DNA from: Bacteroidales bacterium H5 | GTDB lineage: Bacteria > Bacteroidota > Bacteroidia > Bacteroidales > Muribaculaceae | Assembly (NCBI GenBank): GCA_001701225.1 | Contig: DAAQ01000021.1 | Coordinates: 1 to 64,000, forward strand | Direction: 5' to 3' | Length of the DNA stretch: 64,000 nucleotides | Part shown: one piece after another, positions 17,948 through 25,212 of the stretch | Numbering within the stretch: position 1 is the first letter of the stretch | Layout of the letters: the number at the start of each line of letters is the position of its first letter | Position numbers and translations under genes: made by a program | Notes under the pieces: generated by a model | Database searches by the model: none | What the model was told of the DNA's origin: nothing | The model's input: the letters and a program-made list of their open reading frames with translations, nothing else

Positions 17948-19837
17948 ATGGAGATTCTCAAGCACGAGTGTGGCGTCGCTATGATACGCCTCCTCAAACC
18001 TCTCGAATACTATAAGAGGAAATACGGGACATGGGGCTATGGCCTCGGGAAACTTTATCTGTTCATGGAAAAGCAGCATAACCGCGGCCAGGAAGGCGCC
18101 GGAATCGGAGTTGTGAAACTCCACGGCACGCCCGGTAACGAATATGTGTTCCGCGAGAGGGCGTTGGGCAAGGACGCCATACAGGAGATTTTCGGAACCG
18201 TCAACCGCAAGGTCGAGGAGTTCGGCCTGTCGGATGCCACCCCCCAGGAGGTCGAGACATACGCCCCGTTCATCGGCGAGATCTACATGGGTCACCTGCG
18301 TTACTCGACCACCGGCAAGAGCGGCATCTCGTATTGTCATCCTTTCCTGCGCCGCAACAACTGGCGCTCGCGCAACCTGCTGATGTGCGGCAACTTCAAC
18401 ATGACAAATGTAGACGAGATATTCCGCAAGGTCGTTGACCACGGACAGCATCCCCGCATATATTCGGATACCGTGATACTGCTCGAGCAGCTTGGCGAGG
18501 CTCTTGACAAGGAGAATCACCGCATCTACCGCCAGTATCGCGACTCTCAGACCGACCCGCAGCTCTCGGTTACCATCGAGGACAATCTCGACATCACGCG
18601 TGTGCTCCGTGCGACGGCCCCGGCATGGGACGGCGGATATGTCATCTGCGGTGCCACGGGGTCTGGCGACATGTTCGCCCTGCGCGACCGTCACGGCATA
18701 CGCCCCGCATTCTACTATATGGACGACGAGGTTGTGGTGCTCGCCTCCGAGCGGCCTGTGATACAGACCGTCATGGATGTGCCGCGGCGTGCCGTCAACG
18801 AGCTTGCGCCCGGAAGCGCGCTCATCGTCACCAAGGCCGGACAGGTCAGTGTGACCGATGTGCTCGGTGAGGCGCGCAACGAGCGGTGCTCGTTCGAGCG
18901 CATCTATTTCTCGCGTGGCAGCGACGCCGACATCTATCAGGAGCGCAAGGCGCTGGGACGTAACGTGGTCCCGGCCATAATGAAAAGCATCGGCAGCGAC
19001 CTGCGCCACAGTGTGTTCTCGTTCATACCCAACACGGCCGAGGTGGCTTTCATCGGCATGGTCGAGGGACTCGAGTCAGAGCTCGACCGCGAGAAGTCGG
19101 CCTCCATCCTCAAGGCTCAGGCCGAGGGTACCCTGACTGCAGAGAAACTGGCGGGGATAATGGCTGAGAAATTGCGTGTCGAGAAGGTGGCCATCAAGGA
19201 TATCAAGCTGCGCACGTTCATAGCCGAGGGTGAATCGCGCAATGACCTCGCGGCACATGTCTATGACGTGACCTACGGCATCATCGAGAACGATGTCGAC
19301 AATCTCGTGGTCATCGACGACAGCATTGTGCGCGGCACTACGCTCAAGCAGTCTATCCTGCGTATGCTCGACCGTCTGCATCCGCGCAAGATTGTCGTGG
19401 TGAGCTCGTCGCCCCAGGTACGCTATCCAGACTACTATGGCATCGACATGTCGCGTATGGGCGAGTTCATCGCGTTCCGTGCCGCTGTCGAGCTGCTGCG
19501 CGAGCGCGGCATGGAGAATGTGCTCGACGAGACATATCGCCGCTGCCGCGAGCAGGAGGGAATGCTGGACTTCGAGATAACCAACTGTGTCAAGGCGGTC
19601 TATGCTCCGTTCACACAGGAGGAAATCTCGGATAAGATCTCGCGTATGCTCACAGCCGACGGTTCGATAAACGCAGAGGTCGAGCTGGTATATCAGACAC
19701 TCTCGGGACTGCACGAGGCAATCCCCGGCTGCCCGGGCGACTGGTATTTCTCGGGCGATTATCCCACCCCGGGAGGAACACGTCTCGTGAACCGCGCCTT
19801 CATAAACTATTACGAGGGACACGCCGACAAACGCTGA
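17948..19837 (+). CDS. Amidophosphoribosyltransferase family protein, long PurF paralog
   Basis: 629-aa protein with an N-terminal class II glutamine amidotransferase domain and a C-terminal phosphoribosyltransferase domain. The putative nucleophile is C8, after a 7-residue leader (MEILKHE). 'LMEKQHNRGQEGAGIGVV' and 'GEIYMGHLRYSTTG' are PurF motifs, and 'NLVVIDDSIVRGTTLKQSILRML' is the PRPP-binding loop. It is well over 100 residues longer than ordinary PurF (about 470-500), with an insertion between the domains and an extended C-terminus. Bacteroidota commonly carry this long form; whether it makes phosphoribosylamine for purines or serves another role is not clear from sequence. A secreted protein gene follows after 4 bp. 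Confidence 0.85.
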   Translation: MEILKHECGVAMIRLLKPLEYYKRKYGTWGYGLGKLYLFMEKQHNRGQEGAGIGVVKLHGTPGNEYVFRERALGKDAIQEIFGTVNRKVEEFGLSDATPQEVETYAPFIGEIYMGHLRYSTTGKSGISYCHPFLRRNNWRSRNLLMCGNFNMTNVDEIFRKVVDHGQHPRIYSDTVILLEQLGEALDKENHRIYRQYRDSQTDPQLSVTIEDNLDITRVLRATAPAWDGGYVICGATGSGDMFALRDRHGIRPAFYYMDDEVVVLASERPVIQTVMDVPRRAVNELAPGSALIVTKAGQVSVTDVLGEARNERCSFERIYFSRGSDADIYQERKALGRNVVPAIMKSIGSDLRHSVFSFIPNTAEVAFIGMVEGLESELDREKSASILKAQAEGTLTAEKLAGIMAEKLRVEKVAIKDIKLRTFIAEGESRNDLAAHVYDVTYGIIENDVDNLVVIDDSIVRGTTLKQSILRMLDRLHPRKIVVVSSSPQVRYPDYYGIDMSRMGEFIAFRAAVELLRERGMENVLDETYRRCREQEGMLDFEITNCVKAVYAPFTQEEISDKISRMLTADGSINAEVELVYQTLSGLHEAIPGCPGDWYFSGDYPTPGGTRLVNRAFINYYEGHADKR

Positions 19838-19841
19838 CGAC

Positions 19842-20825
19842 ATGCTGAAAGCTCTCTTCCTCACAACAATCCTTACTACCTGCACCGTGCCCGCATCGGG
19901 AATGGTGCCGCAGCGCGTATATCTCGACTCGCCGGGAGGACTACCGGCCTCTGTGATGCCACCTGTCCCGGCTGGTGAGGCCGGGAATTTCAGGGCGGAG
20001 GCGCGCGTCGCGCTCGACGACCTTGCCGAGCGGCGCGGCTTCTCTCACGGCTCATGGTGGCTTGAGCTTGTCCCGGTCATAGGCACTGACACGCTCAGGG
20101 CAACCCTGCGCTGGGGCAATACCGATTATGGCGACATGCTTGACCGCCGTTTCACCCGGCTCACCGTCACCATGGGCGATTCTGTGCTTGTCGAGAAGGA
20201 TGTCGACGGATTCGCCACACATTCAGGGGCATACAATACCCTCGGAATCGGTATTTCAGGGTCGGTAGTCAAGGTTTATGGCGGTTCGGCAAGTCGCGGT
20301 GCGCTATGCGAGGCCACGTTGGACGATGGCTTTATCCCCACATGCGTCCGGGCCGACGGCAAAGGCACGGGACGTGTGTCGTTGCTTGTTGCCGAGGCCG
20401 AGGCTGCACCCGAGACCGTGACCATGACCGAGTGGACGCGAGAGGCACTTGAATCGTGTCTTGCATCGACATCAGACCCTATTGAGGGATATTGGACTTA
20501 CCTCGACCGTGCGAACGACCCATCGTATGCCCGTCCGGGCGGAAGATATACCCTCGCGCTCGTATCAGACGGAGCGGGAGGGTATGATATTCTATATGTC
20601 GACGGGGCACAGACCCTCGCCGACCGCTGGAAGCCACTTATGCTGAAGGGAAGGCTTAGGCCGGGAATATTCGAGAACCATTATTCGCTCGAATGGATTG
20701 ACGCCGAGTTCGAGCCTGTCACCGAGGATATACATGCCGACATCTCTCAGGGTGCCATACTCACCCTGTCGTTCCCGTTGCTCAAGACCACGCTGCGCTT
20801 CTCAAAAATGCCTGTCAGGCATTGA
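19842..20825 (+). CDS. Secreted protein of unknown function, coupled to the PurF paralog
   Basis: 327-aa protein with a signal peptide (MLKALFLTTILTTCTVPASG) and no other membrane segment. The middle looks beta-rich ('WWLELVPVIGTDTLRATLRWGNTDYGDMLDRRFTRLTVTMGDSVLVEKDVDGF'), reminiscent of a lectin-like jelly roll. A second part (about 205-327) starts 'IEGYWTYLDRANDPSYARPGGRYTLALVSDGAGGYDILYVDGA' and could be a lipocalin-like barrel. I do not recognise a named family. It starts 4 bp after the PurF paralog and must share its transcript, although one product is cytoplasmic and the other exported. It is convergent with tyrA, 6 bp away. Confidence 0.75.
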   Translation: MLKALFLTTILTTCTVPASGMVPQRVYLDSPGGLPASVMPPVPAGEAGNFRAEARVALDDLAERRGFSHGSWWLELVPVIGTDTLRATLRWGNTDYGDMLDRRFTRLTVTMGDSVLVEKDVDGFATHSGAYNTLGIGISGSVVKVYGGSASRGALCEATLDDGFIPTCVRADGKGTGRVSLLVAEAEAAPETVTMTEWTREALESCLASTSDPIEGYWTYLDRANDPSYARPGGRYTLALVSDGAGGYDILYVDGAQTLADRWKPLMLKGRLRPGIFENHYSLEWIDAEFEPVTEDIHADISQGAILTLSFPLLKTTLRFSKMPVRH

Positions 20826-20831
20826 GATGGC

Positions 20832-21605
20832 TCATTTGATATTCTCTCTCACGCGGTCGAGATAGGCTTTCATGGCCTGTGAGTCGCGTCGCTCGACTAT
20901 GCCGCGCAGCTCGGTCAGCCCCTCGATTATCTTGTCGAGCTGGCCGGGAGTGTGGGGGTTGAAGAGAATCTCGCTGACGAGATAGTCGTCCTCGCCCATC
21001 AGACCCTCTGCTATCTGCATGTGGCGCTTGAAGGTCGTGCCGGGGGCATCCTGATGCTTCATCACTCCGGCAAACGCCAGTGTGGCTGCAAAGGGGATGG
21101 AGAGGGAGTAGGCTATCGTCTCGTCGTGCCCCTCGAAGGTATATTCGACTATGTTGAGGCCGAGGCGTGAATATAGGTCGCGGAAGAACACCTTGCCGAG
21201 ATGGTCCCCCTCGGAGATTATGATGGCGTTCTCGTTGCGTAGGTTCGAGAGCGAGGCGAACGTGGGGCCGAACATGGGATGAGTGCTCACGAACGGGTGC
21301 CCGCATCCGGCATAGAACTCCGGGAGCCCGGTCTTTACGGATGCGATGTCCGAGAGGATGGCGTCTGAGGGAAGATGCGGCATCACGGCGTTAAAGGCCT
21401 CGATGGTGTACTTGACAGTCGAGGCATTGATGACGAGGCGCGGGGCGAAGGTATCAACCTCGTCGAGCGATGCGAAACGCAGTGCGTTGAACGTGTAGCG
21501 CAGCCTCTGCGGGTTGGGGTCATAGATTGCCACCTCATGGTCGAACGACAGAAGGTCGCAGAAGAACGAGCCCATCTTGCCCGCTCCGAGTATCAGTATC
21601 TTCAT
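20832..21605 (-). CDS. tyrA: Prephenate dehydrogenase
   Basis: 257-aa NAD(P)-dependent enzyme making 4-hydroxyphenylpyruvate for tyrosine. It has an N-terminal Rossmann motif (MKILILGAGKMGSFFCDLL), 'FVSTHPMFGPTFASL' with the substrate-binding His, and a helical C-terminal dimer domain. There is no fused chorismate mutase or ACT domain; chorismate mutase is on the adjacent gene. It is the last gene of the aromatic operon and overlaps the DAHP synthase gene by 4 bp. Confidence 0.92.
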   Translation of the reverse strand: MKILILGAGKMGSFFCDLLSFDHEVAIYDPNPQRLRYTFNALRFASLDEVDTFAPRLVINASTVKYTIEAFNAVMPHLPSDAILSDIASVKTGLPEFYAGCGHPFVSTHPMFGPTFASLSNLRNENAIIISEGDHLGKVFFRDLYSRLGLNIVEYTFEGHDETIAYSLSIPFAATLAFAGVMKHQDAPGTTFKRHMQIAEGLMGEDDYLVSEILFNPHTPGQLDKIIEGLTELRGIVERRDSQAMKAYLDRVRENIK

Positions 21606-22693
21606 TTCTTTCCCTCCTCCTTGCGTTTGCCGATCTCGACCTGTATACGCACCGACTCCTCGTGGATTGCCGAGAGCACCGAGCGCATGAACTCCTCGCT
21701 CATGCCCATGCTGCGTGCGGCCATTATGCGCGATGTCATGATGTCGCCATATCGTCCGGCCTGGACGACTGGCATGTTGTGGGCCAGCTTGTACTCGCCG
21801 ATCTCGCGCGAGATGTTCATGCGCTTGGCCAGGATGTCGAGCAGTTCGTTGTCGAGCTGGTCAATCTGGCGGCGCAGCGATACGAGCGAGTCAGATGGCA
21901 CCGGGGTGTCACGATAGACGAGGTTGTCGAGTATCACCGAAAGCACCTCGGGTGTCACCTGCTGGTTGCGGTCGCTCCACGCGCAGTCGGGGTCGCAGTG
22001 GCTCTCGATGATGAGGCCGTCGAATCCCATGTCGAGGGCCTGCTGCGAGAGCGAGGCGATAAGCTCGCGCTTGCCTCCAATGTGGCTCGGGTCGCAGATG
22101 ATGGGGAGTTTGGGATAACGTATGCGCAGTTCGAGCGGGATGCGCCACTGCGGATGGTTGCGGTAGGTGCTGAGGCCGTAGGTCGAGAAGCCTCGGTGTA
22201 TCACCCCGAGACGGGTTATCCCGGCGTTATACAGGCGCTCGAGGGCTCCGATCCACAGCTCGAGGTCGGGATTGACGGGGTTCTTGACAAGCACGGGAAT
22301 ATCCTTGCCGCTCTCGCGCAGCACGTCGGCAATCTCCTGCATGGCAAAGGGGTTTGCCGTGGTGCGGGCTCCGATCCAGAGCAGGTCCACACCGTACTCG
22401 AGCGCGGCCTCGACATGTCCGCGGTTGGCCACCTCGGTCGAGACCTTCATGCCGGTGACCTCCTTGACCTTGTTAAGCCATGCCAGTCCGGGTATGCCTA
22501 CTCCCTCGAACCCTCCGGGCTTGGTGCGGGGTTTCCATATTCCGGCGCGGTAAATCTTTATTCCGGCGCGTGCGAGGCGGCGTGCGGTGTCGAGTACCTG
22601 CTGTTCTGTCTCGGCGCTGCAGGGTCCCGAGATAACTATGGGACGGTCAAGCTGGTTGCCGTCTATGGCGAGTGGTGCGAAATCCATTGTCAT
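21602..22693 (-). CDS. DAHP synthase-chorismate mutase fusion
   Basis: 363-aa bifunctional enzyme. Residues about 1-255 are a type I-beta 3-deoxy-7-phosphoheptulonate synthase ('IVISGPCSAETEQQVLDTARRLA', 'RAGIWKPRTKPGGFEGVG', 'PIICDPSHIGGKRELI', 'GLIIESHCDPDCAWSD'), the entry to the shikimate pathway. Residues about 265-363 are an AroQ-type chorismate mutase ('LRRQIDQLDNELLDILAKRMNISREIGEYK'), the entry to Phe/Tyr. Putting both ends of the pathway in one chain allows prephenate-sensitive control, as known for such fusions. ATGs at 22693 and 22687 are both possible starts; the first is kept. Confidence 0.93.
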   Translation of the reverse strand: MTMDFAPLAIDGNQLDRPIVISGPCSAETEQQVLDTARRLARAGIKIYRAGIWKPRTKPGGFEGVGIPGLAWLNKVKEVTGMKVSTEVANRGHVEAALEYGVDLLWIGARTTANPFAMQEIADVLRESGKDIPVLVKNPVNPDLELWIGALERLYNAGITRLGVIHRGFSTYGLSTYRNHPQWRIPLELRIRYPKLPIICDPSHIGGKRELIASLSQQALDMGFDGLIIESHCDPDCAWSDRNQQVTPEVLSVILDNLVYRDTPVPSDSLVSLRRQIDQLDNELLDILAKRMNISREIGEYKLAHNMPVVQAGRYGDIMTSRIMAARSMGMSEEFMRSVLSAIHEESVRIQVEIGKRKEEGKK

Positions 22694-22711
22694 GATGTCG
22701 TGGTGGTTTGT

Positions 22712-23875
22712 TTAGTTGTTCAATGTGTTTTTGATTCTTCCGAGGGCTTCGGTCAGCTTCTCCTCAGGTGCGCATAGCGACAGACGTATGTAGCGGTCGC
22801 CGTTCTTGCCGAATATGAATCCCGGGGTGATGAAGACCCTTGCCTCGGCGAGTATCCTGTCGGCCAGAACCTCAGACTCTACAGCGGGGTCATCTATGCG
22901 CCCCCACAGGAAGAGTCCTGTCTGGGTCGGGTCGAATGAGCAGCCAAGGGCGGTCATTATCTCCTCGGCAATCTTGCGGCGTCGGGCGTATGCCTCGTTC
23001 AGCTTTCTGTGCCACTCCGGGCCTTGGGTCAGGGCTTTGGCCGCGGCGAGCATGACGGGCTTGAACTGTCCCGAGTCGATGTTGCTCTTGATGCGGAGTA
23101 TCCATGACAGGAAGGTGGGATTGCTCACGGCCACACCCACGCGCCATCCGGGCATATTGTGGCTCTTGGAGAGCGAGTTGAGCTCTATAGCAATATCTTT
23201 TGCTCCTTCTACCTCCATTATGCTCATGGGGTGGGGGTTGAGGATGAACGAGTAGGGGTTGTCGTGAACAATAACAATGTCATGCTTCTTGCCGAACGCG
23301 ATGGCCTTCTCGAAGGTCTCCATCCTTGCGGATGCCCCTGTGGGCATGTGGGGATAGTTGAGCCACATCAGCTTCACGCCGCTGAGGTCCATACGCTCGA
23401 TGGCGTCGAAATCGGGTTGCCAGCTTCCCTCTTCGGTCAGGTCGTAGAATACAGGCTCGGCCCCGGCCATGCGGGAGATGGATGTATATGTGGGATAGCC
23501 GGGATCGGGCACCAGAACCTTATCGCCGGGATTGAGGAAGGCGAGTGAGATATGTGTCACACCCTCTTTCGAACCGATGAGGGGCTGAATCTCGGTGCGC
23601 GGGTCAAGGGTGACACCATACGAGCGTCTGTACCAGTCGGCAAATCCTTGCCGAAGCTCGGCTATGCCCACATGGGGCTGATAGCCATGACATGCAGGAT
23701 TGTGTACGGCCTCACAAAGTGTCTCGACGACATCTGCCGGAGGGGGCAGGTCAGGCCCACCCACACCTAAGGATATGATGTCGACGCCCTGAGCCCTGAG
23801 CTCGGCAATCTCACGCAACTTCTTTGAGAAATAATATTCCTTTATATTTTCAACTCTATTTGACGGCCTTATCAT
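22712..23875 (-). CDS. PLP-dependent aminotransferase of the aromatic operon
   Basis: 387-aa class I/II aminotransferase (fold type I). Motifs are 'ISLGVGGPDLPPPADVVETL', 'LVPDPGYPTYTSISRMAGAEPVFYDL', 'LMWLNYPHMPTGA', the PLP-lysine motif 'LNSLSKSHNMPGWRVG', and a C-terminal substrate Arg in 'RYIRLSLCAP'. The sequence type resembles LL-diaminopimelate aminotransferase relatives. Its place between pheA and DAHP synthase argues for transamination of phenylpyruvate and 4-hydroxyphenylpyruvate to Phe and Tyr (inference from context). A 128-bp repeat-filled spacer separates it from pheA. Confidence 0.85.
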   Translation of the reverse strand: MIRPSNRVENIKEYYFSKKLREIAELRAQGVDIISLGVGGPDLPPPADVVETLCEAVHNPACHGYQPHVGIAELRQGFADWYRRSYGVTLDPRTEIQPLIGSKEGVTHISLAFLNPGDKVLVPDPGYPTYTSISRMAGAEPVFYDLTEEGSWQPDFDAIERMDLSGVKLMWLNYPHMPTGASARMETFEKAIAFGKKHDIVIVHDNPYSFILNPHPMSIMEVEGAKDIAIELNSLSKSHNMPGWRVGVAVSNPTFLSWILRIKSNIDSGQFKPVMLAAAKALTQGPEWHRKLNEAYARRRKIAEEIMTALGCSFDPTQTGLFLWGRIDDPAVESEVLADRILAEARVFITPGFIFGKNGDRYIRLSLCAPEEKLTEALGRIKNTLNN

Positions 23876-24003
23876 TTTTTAATGAGAAATTAGGAATGAG
23901 AAATTAGGAATTTAATGAGGAATGAGGAATTAGAAATTAGAAATTAGAAGATTCGGCTTTAACCCTTAACCTTTAACCTCCTAACCCTATAACCTCCCCC
24001 CCT
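23876..24003. repeat. Low-complexity repeat spacer inside the aromatic operon
   Basis: The whole gap between the aminotransferase start and the pheA stop is short-period repeat. First comes a purine-rich part made of variants of GAGAAATTAGGAAT and GAATTAGAAATTAG (about 23882-23950). Then comes a run of TTAACC-type units (TTAACCCTTAACCTTTAACC, about 23962-24000). The second part matches, on the opposite strand, the spacer at 26677-26773, sharing AGGTTATAGGG and GGTTAAAGG. Confidence 0.7.
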
Positions 24004-24849
24004 TCAGTGGGTTGTTTTCGCTTCGGCGTATTCGCCGAGGATGGAGAGGTCGCGGATGAGGGGGCGGATGGCCTCGATGGCCTGATGATAGCGCACGAGG
24101 CTGTCGAAGGTGACATCGACATAGAACCTGTATTCCCACTCGCGCCCCACGATAGGGGTAGACTGTATCTTGGATAGGTTGATGTCATAGAACGACAGGA
24201 TTGTCAGTACCTTGGAGAGCGCGCCGTTGGTGTGGGGGAGGGTGAAGACAATCGACGCCTTGTCTATGTCGCGTTCGGCAGGCCCTATCTCGGCGGCGGT
24301 CAGCGGGTCGGCAAGCACGAGGAAACGGGTGAAGTTACGCTTGTTTGTCTCGATGCCTCTCTCCAGAATCTCGAGGCCATAAAGCCCGGCGGCATATTCG
24401 CCACACACTGCCGCATGTCCTGTGAGATGTTCGGCTGAAATCTCACGTGCGCTTCCGGCCGTGTCATTGCGCTCGACCATCTTCAGGTTGGGATGTCGCC
24501 GCAGATACTGCTCGCACTGCATCAGTGCCATGGGGTGCGAGTTTACTTCCGTCAGGCTCTCGATTCCCTGGCCCGGGAGTGCGCACAGCACATGCGAGAT
24601 GCGCAGTTTCAGCTCCCCTATCACCCGGAGGTTGCTCTGGCGCAGCAGCTCATGGTTCTGCAGCAGCGATCCGGCGATGGTATTCTCTATGGCCACAATC
24701 CCGAGCAGCGAGGCATCGGTGGCCAGTGTCTCGAACATGGCCGGGAATGTCTCGCACGGGATGGTGGTGACCTCCTCGTCGCCGAAATACAGATGTGCCG
24801 CCGCGTCGTGGAAGCATCCTGTCTCGCCTTGTATGGTAATCTTCTTCAT
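24004..24849 (-). CDS. pheA: Prephenate dehydratase
   Basis: 281-aa enzyme converting prephenate to phenylpyruvate. The catalytic domain is residues about 1-180 ('ITIQGETGCFHDAAAHLYF', 'GIVAIENTIAGSLLQNHELL', 'NKRNFTRFLVL' with the conserved Thr-Arg-Phe). A C-terminal ACT domain (about 195-275, 'KASIVFTLPHTNGALSKVLTILSFYDINLSKIQSTPI') is the site of Phe feedback inhibition in this family. It has no chorismate mutase domain. It is the first gene of the aromatic operon and sits directly behind the leader peptide and terminator described at 24869-25078, so it is likely controlled by both attenuation and allostery. Confidence 0.95.
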   Translation of the reverse strand: MKKITIQGETGCFHDAAAHLYFGDEEVTTIPCETFPAMFETLATDASLLGIVAIENTIAGSLLQNHELLRQSNLRVIGELKLRISHVLCALPGQGIESLTEVNSHPMALMQCEQYLRRHPNLKMVERNDTAGSAREISAEHLTGHAAVCGEYAAGLYGLEILERGIETNKRNFTRFLVLADPLTAAEIGPAERDIDKASIVFTLPHTNGALSKVLTILSFYDINLSKIQSTPIVGREWEYRFYVDVTFDSLVRYHQAIEAIRPLIRDLSILGEYAEAKTTH

Positions 24850-24868
24850 ACCTTGGTATATAAAATTT

Positions 24869-24908
24869 CAGCCCCGTTTCAACACTCGCGGTGAGTGAAA
24901 CGGGGCTG
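24869..24908 (-). terminator. Attenuator terminator before pheA
   Basis: A 13-bp GC-rich stem (24869-24881 with 24896-24908); the 14-nt loop can pair further (CACTC/GAGTG). On the minus strand it is followed by AAATTTTATATA. It lies between the pheA promoter and the pheA start, in a divergent intergenic region where no gene ends, so it can only act on the pheA transcript. The 5' arm can instead pair with 24956-24967. Confidence 0.85.
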
Positions 24909-24955
24909 TGGTGAGGTTGGTGTCGTTGTCTATGAGCTTTGGTAGGTTAAGCACG

Positions 24956-24967
24956 CAGAGTCCCGTT
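24956..24967 (-). promoter_or_regulatory. Putative antiterminator strand of the pheA leader
   Basis: Minus-strand AACGGGACTCTG can pair with CAC(A)GCCCCGTT of the terminator 5' arm, 10 of 12 positions by hand, including an AACGGG/CCCGTT core. It begins one base after the leader-peptide stop codon, so a ribosome finishing the leader would mask it while one stalled on the aromatic codons would not. Confidence 0.65.
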
Positions 24968-24968
24968 C

Positions 24969-25022
24969 TTATTTTTCATCAAAATAAAAATAATAAAAGG
25001 GATATGTGCTAAATCGTGTCAT
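24969..25022 (-). CDS. Phe/Tyr-rich attenuation leader peptide
   Basis: A 17-codon reading frame, ATG at 25022 to TAA at 24969-24971, encoding MTRFSTYPFYYFYFDEK. Eight of 17 residues are Phe or Tyr, with six in a row (FYYFYF, 24981-24998). It begins about 18 nt after the predicted transcription start and ends just before the antiterminator strand. It stands in front of the Phe/Tyr biosynthetic operon. Together with the terminator at 24869-24908 this fits ribosome-mediated attenuation as known from the enterobacterial pheA and trp leaders. It is too short for ordinary gene finding. A second small frame (24947-24979) overlaps it but has no aromatic bias. Confidence 0.85.
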   Translation of the reverse strand: MTRFSTYPFYYFYFDEK

Positions 25023-25046
25023 TGTCAGCTCTTATGATTTTTGCTG

Positions 25047-25078
25047 CAAAGATATGTCAAATCTTACAATCTGCCAAA
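25047..25078 (-). promoter_or_regulatory. Promoter of the aromatic amino acid operon
   Basis: On the minus strand TTTG (25078-25075), a 20-nt spacer and TATCTTTG (25054-25047), a full Bacteroidota consensus. Transcription should start near 25040, placing about 190 nt of leader before pheA. Confidence 0.85.
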
Positions 25079-25171
25079 TATTCTTTATTTAAATTTTCAA
25101 AAATTTGTAAAATAGAATGAAGCCGGAGGGGTAGAGCCGAATATTGCCGCAATTTTTCCGTGCGGAAAAAA

Positions 25172-25203
25172 TTTGTTGGTGAACGTTAATTTTTGTAACT
25201 TTG
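25172..25203 (+). promoter_or_regulatory. Promoter of the DUF1846 gene
   Basis: TTTG at 25172-25175, a 20-nt spacer and TAACTTTG at 25196-25203. Only 9 nt separate the box from the ATG at 25213, so the message has almost no 5' UTR. The bases 25079-25171 between the two divergent promoters are A/T-rich and hold nothing else I can name. Confidence 0.85.
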
Positions 25204-25212
25204 CGTCCCGTT

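Noticed and set aside
17927..19009. Long open frame (360 codons) antisense to the PurF paralog
   Set aside because: It mirrors the codon bias of the GC-rich sense gene, has no promoter and no recognisable domain; the sense frame has clear catalytic motifs.
24947..24979. Short frame MKNKNGTLRA as the leader peptide of the pheA operon
   Set aside because: It has no Phe, Tyr or Trp and would run over the antiterminator strand. The overlapping upstream frame at 24969-25022 has the expected aromatic codon run.
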